Assembly: GCF_001895925.1 (NCBI RefSeq)
Contig: NZ_MPPI01000014.1
Coordinates: 1 to 64,000, forward strand
DNA length: 64,000 bases
Direction: 5' to 3'
Source: Phormidesmis priestleyi ULC007
Lineage (GTDB): Bacteria; Cyanobacteriota; Cyanobacteriia; Leptolyngbyales; Leptolyngbyaceae
Position numbers and translations under genes: made by a program. Below are positions 9,768 through 18,103 of the stretch, one piece after another. The stretch's first letter is position 1; each line of letters starts with the position of its first letter. The notes below the pieces were generated by a model. That model worked only from the letters and a program-made list of their open reading frames with translations, did no database searches and was not told where the DNA came from.

Positions 9768-10754
9768 TTAGGGCTGTTTTTCTCGTGTTAAGAAGGGCAG
9801 ATCAATTAACTCAGTTTGAGTGTTGTTGATCGTCACTTGCATTCCTGCTTTAGCGTTTGCTTTTGTGCGGATATAGGCAAGCCCGATCGCGCCTTTCTCG
9901 GTTTCCAAAATGCTGGTCAGCTTACCAACCTTTTCTGCCCCAACCATGACCACAGTTCCCGGTTCTGCAAGCGCATTTAATTGCACGCCCCAAAGCTGCT
10001 GTTTGACCCCGTTGTAAGTATCTAGACGCGCGATCGTTTCTTGCCCGATATAGCAGCCTTTGTTAAACGAAATAGTGTTCCACAACCCTGCTTCTAATGG
10101 ATTGTAATCATCAGTCAATTCATGACCCGGCATCGGACGACCTTGCTCAATGCGGAGTTGTTCCCAAGTGCGATCGCTGATCGCCACCGCTCCAGCCTCT
10201 ATTAAAGATTGTTGGAGTGCGGCGGCTCGATCGACATCAGCAATCAGGGTGTAACCTGCTGTCGCTAACCCACTGCCGATCGCAACTCGCACGTCTTGTC
10301 CTGCTAAGTTGAGCAAGCGATGACTCGCATCAGGTTGACCGATCAGATCGGCTGCACCCAGCTTTTCTAACAGCGCGTGGCTCTCAGAACCGATTAAGCT
10401 GAAGGTCGCGGTTTGGGTGGTGACATCTGCTAACTTCACTTTGTCGGCGAAAAAGATGTAGCGATCGAGAAACGTGATTAATTTCTCGGTCAGATTAGGT
10501 GACACCAACAACAAAACCGAGTTTTCTAAAACGTAAGCCGTTGTCAGGTCGATCGTTCGTGCGGTCGAAGTGACAAACACCGTGTCGCACCCTTCACCCG
10601 GCTTGAGAATCTTAAAGTCATTAGTGCTTTGATTGTGCAGAAAGCGAATGCGATCGACATCAGAGACTTCAATGCGTCCCCACTGAGAGCGATCGTAAAG
10701 TGCCACGCCCGACCTTGCGGCTGCTAATGCTGCGGTGTCTTTCTCGAAGTTCAT
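9768..10754 (-). CDS. ygfZ: Folate-binding YgfZ/GcvT-like protein
   Basis: Tetrahydrofolate-binding protein of the GcvT fold that supports Fe-S cluster assembly or repair. The diagnostic YgfZ signature K-G-C-Y-x-G-Q-E is present (FNKGCYIGQETIARLDTYN). The N-terminal part (GVALYDRSQWGRIEVSDVDR) resembles GcvT. Its 328 residues match the family. Its ATG overlaps the stop of the preceding small gene by 4 bases (ATGA), indicating translational coupling. It neighbours a 2Fe-2S protein on the opposite strand. Confidence 0.93.
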   Translation of the reverse strand: MNFEKDTAALAAARSGVALYDRSQWGRIEVSDVDRIRFLHNQSTNDFKILKPGEGCDTVFVTSTARTIDLTTAYVLENSVLLLVSPNLTEKLITFLDRYIFFADKVKLADVTTQTATFSLIGSESHALLEKLGAADLIGQPDASHRLLNLAGQDVRVAIGSGLATAGYTLIADVDRAAALQQSLIEAGAVAISDRTWEQLRIEQGRPMPGHELTDDYNPLEAGLWNTISFNKGCYIGQETIARLDTYNGVKQQLWGVQLNALAEPGTVVMVGAEKVGKLTSILETEKGAIGLAYIRTKANAKAGMQVTINNTQTELIDLPFLTREKQP

Positions 10755-11242
10755 TCTATTCCACTGGGCAGGGTTGCAAATATCTGTTCGACTAGCTGTT
10801 TTGTTTTATCATCCAGCCGATTCCAGTCTACATCGCCTGTTTCATCAAACAGACTCAGATCGACTTCGACGGGTTGAGAATCGTCTTGCTGGTTAAAACA
10901 AACTTTGTAGCACAGTTCCCAGAGGTCGATCGTCACTTGGCGATCGTCTTGCTCTAAACACAGTTCATAGCCGGGGTGAGGAGATGGCAATTGAGATAAC
11001 GTTTGCTGAATTTCGGCAGCTTGGTCGGGTGGGGCGGTTTGAAGCTGTTCTTGCAGTTGAGTCACCGTTGCTTTGACTGCTTCTGGCGTGTCGTCTTTCC
11101 AAACGGGCACATCTCGATAAGTGCCCTTCCACGAAGATTGGTCTAGCTGCTTACGCAGGTTGTCAATGACTCGAATAAAAGCGGGCTGCATCAAGATTTC
11201 TGCTCGTTGCCATGCTTCAAGGGTTGCAAACTTAGGTTTCAT
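10751..11242 (-). CDS. Conserved protein of unknown function coupled to ygfZ
   Basis: No family recognised. Acidic soluble protein of 163 residues with an amphipathic N-terminal helix (MKPKFATLEAWQRAEILMQP), a Gln-rich helix (VTQLQEQLQTAPPDQAAEIQ) and a C-terminal Asp/Glu-rich segment ending in a helix (DWNRLDDKTKQLVEQIFATL). No signal peptide or membrane segment. The frame opens at a GTG (11257), but the ATG at 11242 is the likelier start. Its stop overlaps the ygfZ start by 4 bases, so the two are probably made together. Confidence 0.75.
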   Translation of the reverse strand: MKPKFATLEAWQRAEILMQPAFIRVIDNLRKQLDQSSWKGTYRDVPVWKDDTPEAVKATVTQLQEQLQTAPPDQAAEIQQTLSQLPSPHPGYELCLEQDDRQVTIDLWELCYKVCFNQQDDSQPVEVDLSLFDETGDVDWNRLDDKTKQLVEQIFATLPSGIE

Positions 11243-11263
11243 AACTCTACCCTGCACTCTTTC

Positions 11264-11986
11264 CTATCGTTGCATTTGAGGGCCTGCCCAAACGCTATTG
11301 GTCACCTGTCCGTAAGTTTGTGGTCGATCGCTCACAGCTTCTAGCGTCTCGCTCTCCAGATCCACTGTCCAAAGTTTCCAGGGAGTCTCACCTAAATTGC
11401 CTGCTCGAAAGAGAATACGATCGCCACACTTTGCACTCCAGCCCAACAAAATTGCGTTGGTATATTCGATTTTAGTGGGCGCAACGGTGCTGGAACGATT
11501 TAACGTGCGATCCCAAACTAGCGCATAGTCTGAGGCGATATCAGAACAGAAGATCGACTCAAATTCTCTTGCAAGCAGACGATCGCCTGTGGCCGACCAT
11601 GAGATCGGAATGACGATCGAGATGGTTCCTGCCAAGTCAGCGCTGTTGCTAATAAACGGATTTTCTGCAAATGGCGAAGTCGCTGTAATAGCTTGCAAAT
11701 CGCCTGTTTGCAAATTCTCTACAAACAAAACGCTGCTGACCCGGCTTTGATAAACCTCTAGCTCAGTCTGCATCTGAACCCGGCTATAAGCTTTGTAGTG
11801 ACCATCGGGTGAAGTCAGTGCATGACTGCGGTAGGAATGCTTTTTGGGTGTGCCCTCTGCTAATGTCGCCATCACCCAGCCCCACGGAATCGGATGAGGA
11901 CTGTTTAATGGATCGAGTTGAACCGATTGAGAAGTCATAGCCAGAACCCCACTTCTAGAAGTGCCTTGGGTGATGAATTGCCTCAT
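11264..11986 (-). CDS. Conserved hypothetical protein, beta-rich
   Basis: I do not recognise a named family. The 240-residue protein alternates short hydrophobic strands and polar turns (ALTSPDGHYKAYSRVQM, VLFVENLQTGDLQAIT, WSATGDRLLAREFESIF, WKLWTVDLESETLEAVSD), a pattern reminiscent of TolB/WD-type propeller blades. No signal peptide or transmembrane helix. Two in-frame ATG codons are possible (11986 and 11938); the second has a G-rich stretch upstream. It is the first gene of a minus-strand run with the 163-residue gene and ygfZ and is divergent from fmt. Confidence 0.65.
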   Translation of the reverse strand: MRQFITQGTSRSGVLAMTSQSVQLDPLNSPHPIPWGWVMATLAEGTPKKHSYRSHALTSPDGHYKAYSRVQMQTELEVYQSRVSSVLFVENLQTGDLQAITATSPFAENPFISNSADLAGTISIVIPISWSATGDRLLAREFESIFCSDIASDYALVWDRTLNRSSTVAPTKIEYTNAILLGWSAKCGDRILFRAGNLGETPWKLWTVDLESETLEAVSDRPQTYGQVTNSVWAGPQMQR

Positions 11987-12142
11987 ATTATGAACGTAAA
12001 CCCGATCGGGGTGAGGTCACTTTACAAGACTTCTTGAGTTAACAAGTTACTTTAGTCTCCCAAGACGCAAAACTGCCGCGAGACGGATTTTGGCTACAAT
12101 ACCTGTACTGAAAAATAGGGGCAGAGTTTAAGCTGCGATCGC

Positions 12143-13126
12143 ATGAAAATCGTTTTTTTTGGAACACCTCAATTTGCCGTTCCGACTCTAGAAGCTCTGC
12201 TTGCAAACCCAGCATTTGAGGTGGTAGCAGTCGTCACCCAGCCCGACAAACGCCGAGGACGCGGAAATGAATTGTCTGCCTCGCCTGTGAAATCAGTCGC
12301 GTTGGCTCACCAGATTCCGGTTTGGCAGCCCAAAAGCGTCAAGAAAGATGCCGAGACGCTAGAAAAACTACAAACCTCTCAGGCAGACGGGTTTGTAGTC
12401 GTTGCCTATGGACAGATTCTCTCTCAGGCAATTCTAGATATGCCGAAGTTGGGCTGTGTCAACGTCCACGGCTCTCTCTTACCTCACTATCGAGGGGCAG
12501 CGCCGATTCAGTGGTGTCTTTATAACGGCGAGACTGAGACGGGCATCACGACTATGCTGATGGATGCAGGTATGGATACAGGCGCGATGTTGCTGAAGGT
12601 AAGGCTGCCGATCGCCCTCCTCGACAACGCCCACGATTTAGCAGAAAAGCTCTCACCTCTAGGCGCAAACTTGCTGATCGAGACGCTTCTCAAACTTGCC
12701 AATCAAGACATTCAGCCGATCGCGCAAGAAAATAGTCAAGCCACCTATGCGCCGTTGATTAAAAAAGAGAACTATGAGTTGGATTGGTCACGCGGCGCGA
12801 TCGAGCTTCATAACCAAGTTAGAGGCTTTTATCCCAACTGCACCACTGCGTTTAGAGGCACTGCGCTTAAAATTATGGCAACTGTTCCGATCGCTCCATC
12901 AGTGGAACTGTCATCAGAATTCGCAATGCTGACTTCTTTAGCGGACGGATCTGATCAGGCTGCTGGGGAAATTGTGGTGATCGTCAAAAACCTCGGAGCC
13001 GTGATTCAAACAGGTGACGGGTTGCTGTTTTTGCGAGAAGCGCAACTAGCGGGTAAGCGCCCTCAATCTGGCTGGGATTTTGCCAACGGCAGTCGTTTAG
13101 CGATCGGAGAAAGGTTAGGCAATTAG
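12143..13126 (+). CDS. fmt: Methionyl-tRNA formyltransferase
   Basis: Formylates initiator Met-tRNA using 10-formyl-tetrahydrofolate. The N-terminal domain starts [20 protein letters not shown]; the catalytic region has [20 protein letters not shown] with the conserved Asn-His pair and the downstream [14 protein letters not shown] segment. The C-terminal domain follows (residues about 205-327; [20 protein letters not shown]). Length 327 is typical. The upstream 150 bases separate it from a divergent gene and should hold its promoter; I see no clear box. Confidence 0.96.
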   Translation: MKIVFFGTPQFAVPTLEALLANPAFEVVAVVTQPDKRRGRGNELSASPVKSVALAHQIPVWQPKSVKKDAETLEKLQTSQADGFVVVAYGQILSQAILDMPKLGCVNVHGSLLPHYRGAAPIQWCLYNGETETGITTMLMDAGMDTGAMLLKVRLPIALLDNAHDLAEKLSPLGANLLIETLLKLANQDIQPIAQENSQATYAPLIKKENYELDWSRGAIELHNQVRGFYPNCTTAFRGTALKIMATVPIAPSVELSSEFAMLTSLADGSDQAAGEIVVIVKNLGAVIQTGDGLLFLREAQLAGKRPQSGWDFANGSRLAIGERLGN

Positions 13127-13157
13127 GGATATTATAGCTACAGCCAGTCAACTTAGG

Positions 13158-13179
13158 ACAAGGGGCTTAAGCCCCTTGT
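13158..13179. terminator. Perfect GC-rich palindrome between fmt and devA ends
   Basis: A 22-base perfect palindrome with 11-base arms (ACAAGGGGCTT and its complement) sits between two convergent genes and overlaps the first base of the devA stop codon. It can form a strong hairpin on both strands and probably serves as a bidirectional terminator, although neither side has a long T run. Confidence 0.6.
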
Positions 13180-13922
13180 TACTTAGGGTGCTGAACGATC
13201 GCATCAACAGCAGAACGATTCACCAAATGTCCATCTTCCATACAAATAATTCGATCGGCAAGATCCAGAATGCGGTTGTCATGAGTGACTAGCAAGATGG
13301 TGCAACCCTGTTCTCTAGCAAGTTTCTCCATAATCTCCACCACATCTCGTCCCGATTTCTTGTCCAGTGCAGCCGTTGGCTCGTCTGCCAGAATGATTTT
13401 AGGCTGACTGACCAGGGCACGCGCGATCGCCGTCCGTTGTTTTTGTCCACCCGACAAATCGCTCGGATAGTAATTCATTCGGTCTTCTAAGCCCACTGCG
13501 GTCAAGACATTCCGAATGCGAGTATCTGCCTCTGCTGCGGTCACAGTCTGAATCTCCAACGCCATTTCAACATTCTGATAAACCGTCAGAAAGTTTAATA
13601 GATTGTGCGCTTGAAAAATATAGCCGATATCACGACGAGCCAGGGTCATCTGTTCCTTGCTGGCATTGAACAATTCATGTCCTAAGATGCTTAAGCTGCC
13701 ATCTTGGATCGATCGCAAACTTCCCATAAGCGTCAACAATGTAGTCTTGCCAGAACCTGATGGCCCTGTCATGATCAGGATTTCGCCTCGATCGATTTGC
13801 AGATTAATGTCAAACAAAACCTGTTTTCGCAGTGAGCCTTGACCATAATGATGATTCAAGTGGGTCATTGAAATAGTGGGTTCAGAAGGCGCACTAATAG
13901 GAGTTTCTGGCAGATTAGACAT
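13179..13922 (-). CDS. devA: DevA-type ABC transporter ATP-binding protein
   Basis: ATPase of a DevBCA (MacAB-like) exporter. Walker A is TGPSGSGKTTLL, the signature LSGGQKQRTAIARAL, Walker B IILADEPTAALD, and the switch histidine is in LLVTHDNRI. It is 247 residues long. In heterocyst-forming species DevBCA/HgdBCA exports envelope glycolipids with TolC; the substrate here is unknown and homologues are common in non-heterocystous cyanobacteria. A good ribosome binding site (AGGAG) precedes the ATG. It is the last gene of the order methyltransferase-devB-devC-devA. Confidence 0.88.
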   Translation of the reverse strand: MSNLPETPISAPSEPTISMTHLNHHYGQGSLRKQVLFDINLQIDRGEILIMTGPSGSGKTTLLTLMGSLRSIQDGSLSILGHELFNASKEQMTLARRDIGYIFQAHNLLNFLTVYQNVEMALEIQTVTAAEADTRIRNVLTAVGLEDRMNYYPSDLSGGQKQRTAIARALVSQPKIILADEPTAALDKKSGRDVVEIMEKLAREQGCTILLVTHDNRILDLADRIICMEDGHLVNRSAVDAIVQHPK

Positions 13923-13931
13923 CTCTAACTC

Positions 13932-15104
13932 CTAAAAAATATCGGCGGGGTCAGCGGTTTGTAATTTACGCACGGCGATCGCAGCCGAGGATGAACTCAT
14001 GATTGCAGTGAGGACAAAGACAAACACAACCCGCCCCAAATCCATCGCCATCGGCAGCATGGTTGCAATATTAGTAATGCGATAGATGCCCAAGGCGATC
14101 AGAGTCCCAGGAACAAACCCAAGGGCCGCCAAAATTAGGGATTCTTGGAACACGACGATGAGCAGATAGCGATCGCGAAACCCCATCGCTTTGAGCGTGG
14201 CATATTCGGGTAGATGATTGGTCACATCGCTATAGAGAATCTGGTAGACAATCACCGCCCCTACAATAAAGGCAATGACCACGCCCAAATCAAAGGTATA
14301 GCCTACCGGAGTGCTGGCATTCCAAAAGGCAACTTCTGCTCTAGCATAGTCATCTCTCGTCATGACTTTGACATCATTGGGCAGACGCAATCGCATCGCT
14401 GCTAAAACCGCTTGAACATCTGCACCAGGCTTAAGTTTGATGACTCCGACATCAATCAACCCACCTCGACGAAAATTAGCCATGCGTAGAAAGTTGACAT
14501 CACTCGTCACCAAGTAGGCATTGATGCCAAACGTCGGGCTGAGTTTGAACAATCCCTGAACTTGAACTTGACGTTCATTAATCTCGGTTGTGATCGATTC
14601 CCCCGACTCAAACCGTTGGGCAATTGCTCCAAATTCTCGACGAGAACCCAGATTAAACAAAACTGTATCTGGTTCGCGCAGTTTCTCGCGGTTGGCTTCT
14701 ACACCCGGAACATTCATCACCTGATGTTCTGGGTTAATGCCGATCGCATAGATATCCCAAATTTCTTTGTTTTCAGGATTGCGCCACTGAATTGCATTGA
14801 GATAGATTGGGCTGACCGATGCAACACCCGTTACGCCTGCTGCCTGATAGAGTCGGCGCTCGCTAAACCGATCCAGGGAAATCAGCGCTCGCGATCGCCC
14901 ACTCAGCATGACAAGTTCACCGTTCAGGCTATTGTGAAATTCCACTGCGCTACTAAACAATGCGCCTCGAAAGCCCATTTGCAAAAACATCAGCACATCG
15001 GCAAAGCTAATACCTGCGATCGCCACGAGCAAAAGTGCCCGTTCTTTCCGTAACTGTAACCAGGACAAAAACAGCGGTTTCTTTTTCTGAGTCATTTTAG
15101 TCAT
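13932..15104 (-). CDS. devC: DevC-type ABC exporter permease
   Basis: Membrane subunit with the FtsX/MacB-like layout: one N-terminal membrane helix (about residues 20-45), a large extracytoplasmic domain (about 45-270) and three C-terminal helices (VVIAFIVGAVIVYQILYSDV, then VVFQESLILAALGFVPGTLI, then VVFVFVLTAIMSSSSAAIAV). The length of 390 residues fits DevC. The gene lies 9 bases from both devB and devA, so they form one transcription unit. AGGA precedes the ATG. Confidence 0.88.
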   Translation of the reverse strand: MTKMTQKKKPLFLSWLQLRKERALLLVAIAGISFADVLMFLQMGFRGALFSSAVEFHNSLNGELVMLSGRSRALISLDRFSERRLYQAAGVTGVASVSPIYLNAIQWRNPENKEIWDIYAIGINPEHQVMNVPGVEANREKLREPDTVLFNLGSRREFGAIAQRFESGESITTEINERQVQVQGLFKLSPTFGINAYLVTSDVNFLRMANFRRGGLIDVGVIKLKPGADVQAVLAAMRLRLPNDVKVMTRDDYARAEVAFWNASTPVGYTFDLGVVIAFIVGAVIVYQILYSDVTNHLPEYATLKAMGFRDRYLLIVVFQESLILAALGFVPGTLIALGIYRITNIATMLPMAMDLGRVVFVFVLTAIMSSSSAAIAVRKLQTADPADIF

Positions 15105-15113
15105 GCAATTTCC

Positions 15114-16301
15114 TCAAGATTTGACATCGAGTGATACTTGAATACTCAAATTTGTTAAACCCGAAACTCTACGACTAAACGGCTCATCCAATAGCACTTT
15201 CACTTCCACCACTCGCGCATCAAACTGAGCTGCCGGATCGGTGTTGAGAACATCTTGTTTGTTAATCTCTAGTCCGACTTCGACAACCTTGCCGCGTAGC
15301 ACGTCTGGAAAGGCATTGTTCTTGCTAATCACAGTTGCAGTCTGCCCGACTCGAATGCGGCTGATATCCAATTCGTAAACTTCTGCTACTGCCACCATTC
15401 TCTGAGTTTGCCCCAGGCTAATGATGCCTTGAGTCCCAACCAACTCTCCAGGACGAGTGTGGATTTTGAGAACTTGTCCATTTTGGGGCGATCGCACCGT
15501 TGCCAAGTCCAATTCTGCCTGTGCCCGCGCTACACTCGCCTGTGCTTGAGCCACCTGCGATCGCACCACCTTCACATCGACCGGGCGCACTTCTGCAATT
15601 TGATCGAGCGTGGCTTGCGCTTCAGCGACCTGCTTCTGTCGAGATAGCTGAATTCGGCTCAGATTAGCCCGCGCCTCGTTTAGCTGTTGCCGCACCGTAT
15701 CAGCAGTCAATTGCTTCCCATCGCGCAAAGAAGCAGAGATGGCACCTTCGGTATAAAGCGCCTGATAGCGCCGATCTTCGAGTTCTGCATTGCGAAGTTC
15801 TGCTTGCAGACGGGCGATCGTGGCTTCCTGGGCAACGGTTTCAGTTTGTAATTCCACCTGTTGGCGATCAACTACTTGTGCCTGCGCTCGAATTTCTCCC
15901 GACTTCGCGCCCGCTTCCACCTGCCCTAACCGGGCTTGGGCAACCCTCAACTGCTCTTGTGCTTCTTGCAAAGCTGCCCGCCGACGCGCATAAGTATCTA
16001 GAACTGCAATCACATCTCCTTGGCGAATCCGTTGACCGTGGCTCACTTTGAGAGTTTCCACTCGCGCCCCCTCTGAGGAGGTAGGCGCAAACACTTGAAT
16101 GACTTCACCCTCTGGCTCCAATCGTCCCAGTGCAGATACTGTTTCAACCTTGGGCGCAGCAGCCACCACGATTGACGGCTGAATTGGACGACTCAACCAG
16201 GTTCGGTAAGCAATACTGCCAGCTAGCAGGAGAAAACCGATCCCAAACATCGCCACTAAGCGAGGTGATCGCCATTTAGCTCCCCAATCCATATGATCCA
16301 T
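15114..16301 (-). CDS. devB: DevB-type periplasmic adaptor (HlyD family)
   Basis: Membrane fusion protein of 395 residues: a short N-terminal cytoplasmic tail, a membrane helix (residues about 14-32), a split lipoyl domain (LGRLEPEGEVIQVFAPTSSE and ATVRSPQNGQVLKIHTRPGE), a long coiled coil of about 150 residues rich in Gln, Ala and Arg, and a beta-barrel C-terminal part. It links the DevC/DevA pump to an outer membrane channel; no tolC gene is present here. It is transcribed after the small membrane methyltransferase gene. Confidence 0.9.
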   Translation of the reverse strand: MDHMDWGAKWRSPRLVAMFGIGFLLLAGSIAYRTWLSRPIQPSIVVAAAPKVETVSALGRLEPEGEVIQVFAPTSSEGARVETLKVSHGQRIRQGDVIAVLDTYARRRAALQEAQEQLRVAQARLGQVEAGAKSGEIRAQAQVVDRQQVELQTETVAQEATIARLQAELRNAELEDRRYQALYTEGAISASLRDGKQLTADTVRQQLNEARANLSRIQLSRQKQVAEAQATLDQIAEVRPVDVKVVRSQVAQAQASVARAQAELDLATVRSPQNGQVLKIHTRPGELVGTQGIISLGQTQRMVAVAEVYELDISRIRVGQTATVISKNNAFPDVLRGKVVEVGLEINKQDVLNTDPAAQFDARVVEVKVLLDEPFSRRVSGLTNLSIQVSLDVKS

Positions 16302-16316
16302 GTTTTGCCCCCTTGG

Positions 16317-16787
16317 TCACACCCAACGCCGCACACTCGCTTTATAGCGAAGATATTCATCACCGAATTTTTGCTCTAGATAATGCTCTTCGCGCTTGAT
16401 CACGCCGTTTTGCACAACAACTATGAGCGGCAACAGAAGCAACAACGCCCAAAATGCGTTAAAAAGTAGCGCAATACCGACGTAAAGCATCGTTAAAGAT
16501 AAGTAAATCGGGTTGCGACTAAAACTGAACGCTCCGTCGGAAACGATCGCTGTCGTTGGACAAGAAGGATCAACTGCTGTCTGTGCGCGGCGCATCGCGC
16601 GAAAAGCCGAAATTGCGATCAAAGCCGCGCCGACAAGTAAAACCACGCCTGATGCGATCGCGATCCATTGCGGCAGGAAGGTAGCCGGAAAAATAAAATG
16701 AAGTAATAGTCCGATCGCGAGTGTCCCGGCAAAAAGCGCAGGCGGAAATGCAATGACTCCGGGATTATCCACTGTTTCTTCTGACAT
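16317..16787 (-). CDS. Isoprenylcysteine carboxyl methyltransferase-like membrane protein
   Basis: Small integral membrane protein of 156 residues with four or five hydrophobic helices. The C-terminal part, FSRNPIYLSLTMLYVGIALL followed by REEHYLEQKFGDEYLRYKASVRRW, is the conserved SAM-binding region of the ICMT/PEMT superfamily. The substrate is unknown. The frame opens with TTG at 16802, but the ATG at 16787 follows GAGGAA at a good distance. It is the first gene of the minus-strand unit continuing to devB, so it may modify the exported lipid or act beside the pump; that is positional inference. Confidence 0.8.
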   Translation of the reverse strand: MSEETVDNPGVIAFPPALFAGTLAIGLLLHFIFPATFLPQWIAIASGVVLLVGAALIAISAFRAMRRAQTAVDPSCPTTAIVSDGAFSFSRNPIYLSLTMLYVGIALLFNAFWALLLLLPLIVVVQNGVIKREEHYLEQKFGDEYLRYKASVRRWV

Positions 16788-16823
16788 TGAATTTTTCCTC
16801 AAAGGTTGACCTTATCTACTCTA

Positions 16824-16855
16824 ATTATTGTATTCAAAAACTTGAATACAATAAT
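16824..16855. promoter_or_regulatory. Perfect 14-bp-arm palindrome, candidate operator of the dev cluster
   Basis: The arms ATTATTGTATTCAA (16824-16837) and TTGAATACAATAAT (16842-16855) are exact complements separated by 4 bases. It lies between the methyltransferase start (16787) and the divergent PadR-type regulator start (16902). A weaker, similar dyad follows at about 16858-16877 (ATGTATAGTCAACGTATT). The placement suggests autoregulation by the PadR protein together with control of the exporter unit. Confidence 0.7.
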
Positions 16856-16901
16856 CAATGTATAGTCAACGTATTGAATTCGTCAAGTAGAGTTTTTGGT
16901 T

Positions 16902-17450
16902 ATGGCACTCAAGCACACCATCCTGGCATTCCTGTCTCGTCAGCCTTTGAGCGGCTATGACGTTGCCAAAGAGTTTGCTGAAGGGTTTGGCAGTTGCTTT
17001 TGGAAAGCAAGTCAGCAGCAAGTTTATGCCGAACTGACAAAGCTAGAGCAGCAGGGCAGCGTCACTTACGAGGCAATTCCGCAACCGGGACGACTCGATA
17101 AAAAAATCTATTCCATCACGGATCAGGGACAGCAGGAACTACTCGATTGGTTAACTCAACCCTGCGAACCCGCCGCTATTCGTGAAGATTTGGGCGTGAT
17201 GGGGTTGGCGGGCCATCTCGTTTCCTCTCAGGTAGTGATCCGCGAAATTGAACGGCGGCGACAATTACACGTTGAAATGGTGCAACACGTCAAGAAATTA
17301 GATGAGCATTTCTCTCAGCATCTCGATTCGCTAGACTTAAAGGATCTCTATATGCATTTAGTAATTCGTCGCGGCATTCGCTATCAGGAAGAGTGGGTAG
17401 CTTGGTGCGACGAAGCGCTTCAGGCGATCGGGCAAACTGTAAAACGCTAG
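16902..17450 (+). CDS. PadR-family transcriptional regulator
   Basis: DNA-binding repressor of 182 residues. The N-terminal winged helix starts MALKHTILAFLSRQPLSGYD, the classic PadR opening, and includes the wing GRLDKKIYSITDQGQQEL; a C-terminal helical dimerisation domain follows (residues about 95-182). The frame also opens at a TTG two codons earlier (16896), but the ATG is preferred. It is divergent from the methyltransferase-devBCA unit, with a perfect palindrome in the gap. The ligand is unknown; PadR proteins often sense phenolics, drugs or membrane stress. Confidence 0.88.
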   Translation: MALKHTILAFLSRQPLSGYDVAKEFAEGFGSCFWKASQQQVYAELTKLEQQGSVTYEAIPQPGRLDKKIYSITDQGQQELLDWLTQPCEPAAIREDLGVMGLAGHLVSSQVVIREIERRRQLHVEMVQHVKKLDEHFSQHLDSLDLKDLYMHLVIRRGIRYQEEWVAWCDEALQAIGQTVKR

Positions 17451-17824
17451 GTAATTGAGAGATGACCGCGACCCTCGCTCTCATAAAATCGACAGCCTGC
17501 ACAGAGTCCTTGTGGGTTGACCGCACAGCGAATTAGCTGCGATCGCGCATTAAACCCACAGGTGGCATCGCCCAAAACCCAACGACCCTCGATCAGCGAT
17601 TGTTCGATCGGGCGTTGAGCCGTCTGCACATAGAGCGCAATTTTGTGGAGGTGATAGCGTCCTGCTTTTAGCTGATAGCGGTGATGTCGCTCTAAAACCG
17701 CGTAAGTCTGTCCTTCTAAATCAAGGTAAGCGCCGGGTTGGGGTGCCCAGTCAAGACGAACACTTCCTAGAAATTGACGAGAATTGCTCAAAATCAACTC
17801 GGTAGGCAGCGATGGTTGCTCCAT
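17447..17824 (-). CDS. Conserved cyanobacterial protein, DUF6464-like
   Basis: Small protein of 125 residues. The central part has strands such as YAVLERHHRYQLKAGRYHLH; the end contains four cysteines in DATCGFNARSQLIRCAVNP and GLCAGCRFYE, likely a metal or Fe-S site. I recall the segment FNARSxLxRCAVNPxGxCxGC as typical of a cyanobacterial DUF6464 family, with moderate certainty. It overlaps the end of the convergent PadR gene by 4 bases. Confidence 0.7.
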   Translation of the reverse strand: MEQPSLPTELILSNSRQFLGSVRLDWAPQPGAYLDLEGQTYAVLERHHRYQLKAGRYHLHKIALYVQTAQRPIEQSLIEGRWVLGDATCGFNARSQLIRCAVNPQGLCAGCRFYESEGRGHLSIT

Positions 17825-17927
17825 GAGAAACGTGTTCTAGAGTACACAGTGCCTTTTGATGGTATCGCGATCGTAACCCGTCACCCCCACAGTTTAGATT
17901 CTGCACAGATTTTGGGTTTACTTAAGT

Positions 17928-18093
17928 CTTGCACCTCTCGCAACAACCGCCGGAAATTAATTTCCCGGCTCATAGCTCAACCCCATGGAAATGGGTTGAA
18001 ACCTTTGCTCAGTCCTCTTCAGAGGACTTTAGCGATTAGCCCGAATTTTAATTCAGGTGGGTGATCGGGAACTCGTTGAGACGGGTGCAAGAT
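17928..18093. repeat. Multi-hairpin repeat element
   Basis: About 165 non-coding bases bounded by imperfect inverted ends (CTTGCACC near 17928 and GGTGCAAG near 18084). Inside are consecutive hairpins: near 17950-17968 (CCGGAAATT and AATTTCCCGG), near 17978-17999 (CAACCC and GGGTTG), a perfect 8-bp stem AGTCCTCT/AGAGGACT at 18011-18028, and near 18040-18058 (CCCGAATT and AATTCAGG). It looks like a palindromic mobile miniature element or a structured transcript; no protein is encoded. Confidence 0.6.
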
Positions 18094-18103
18094 CTGAGTT
18101 TAC

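Noticed and set aside
17774-18064. Open frame of 96 codons on the plus strand
   Set aside because: It overlaps the DUF6464-like gene antisense and runs through the multi-hairpin repeat; composition follows the repeat, not a protein.
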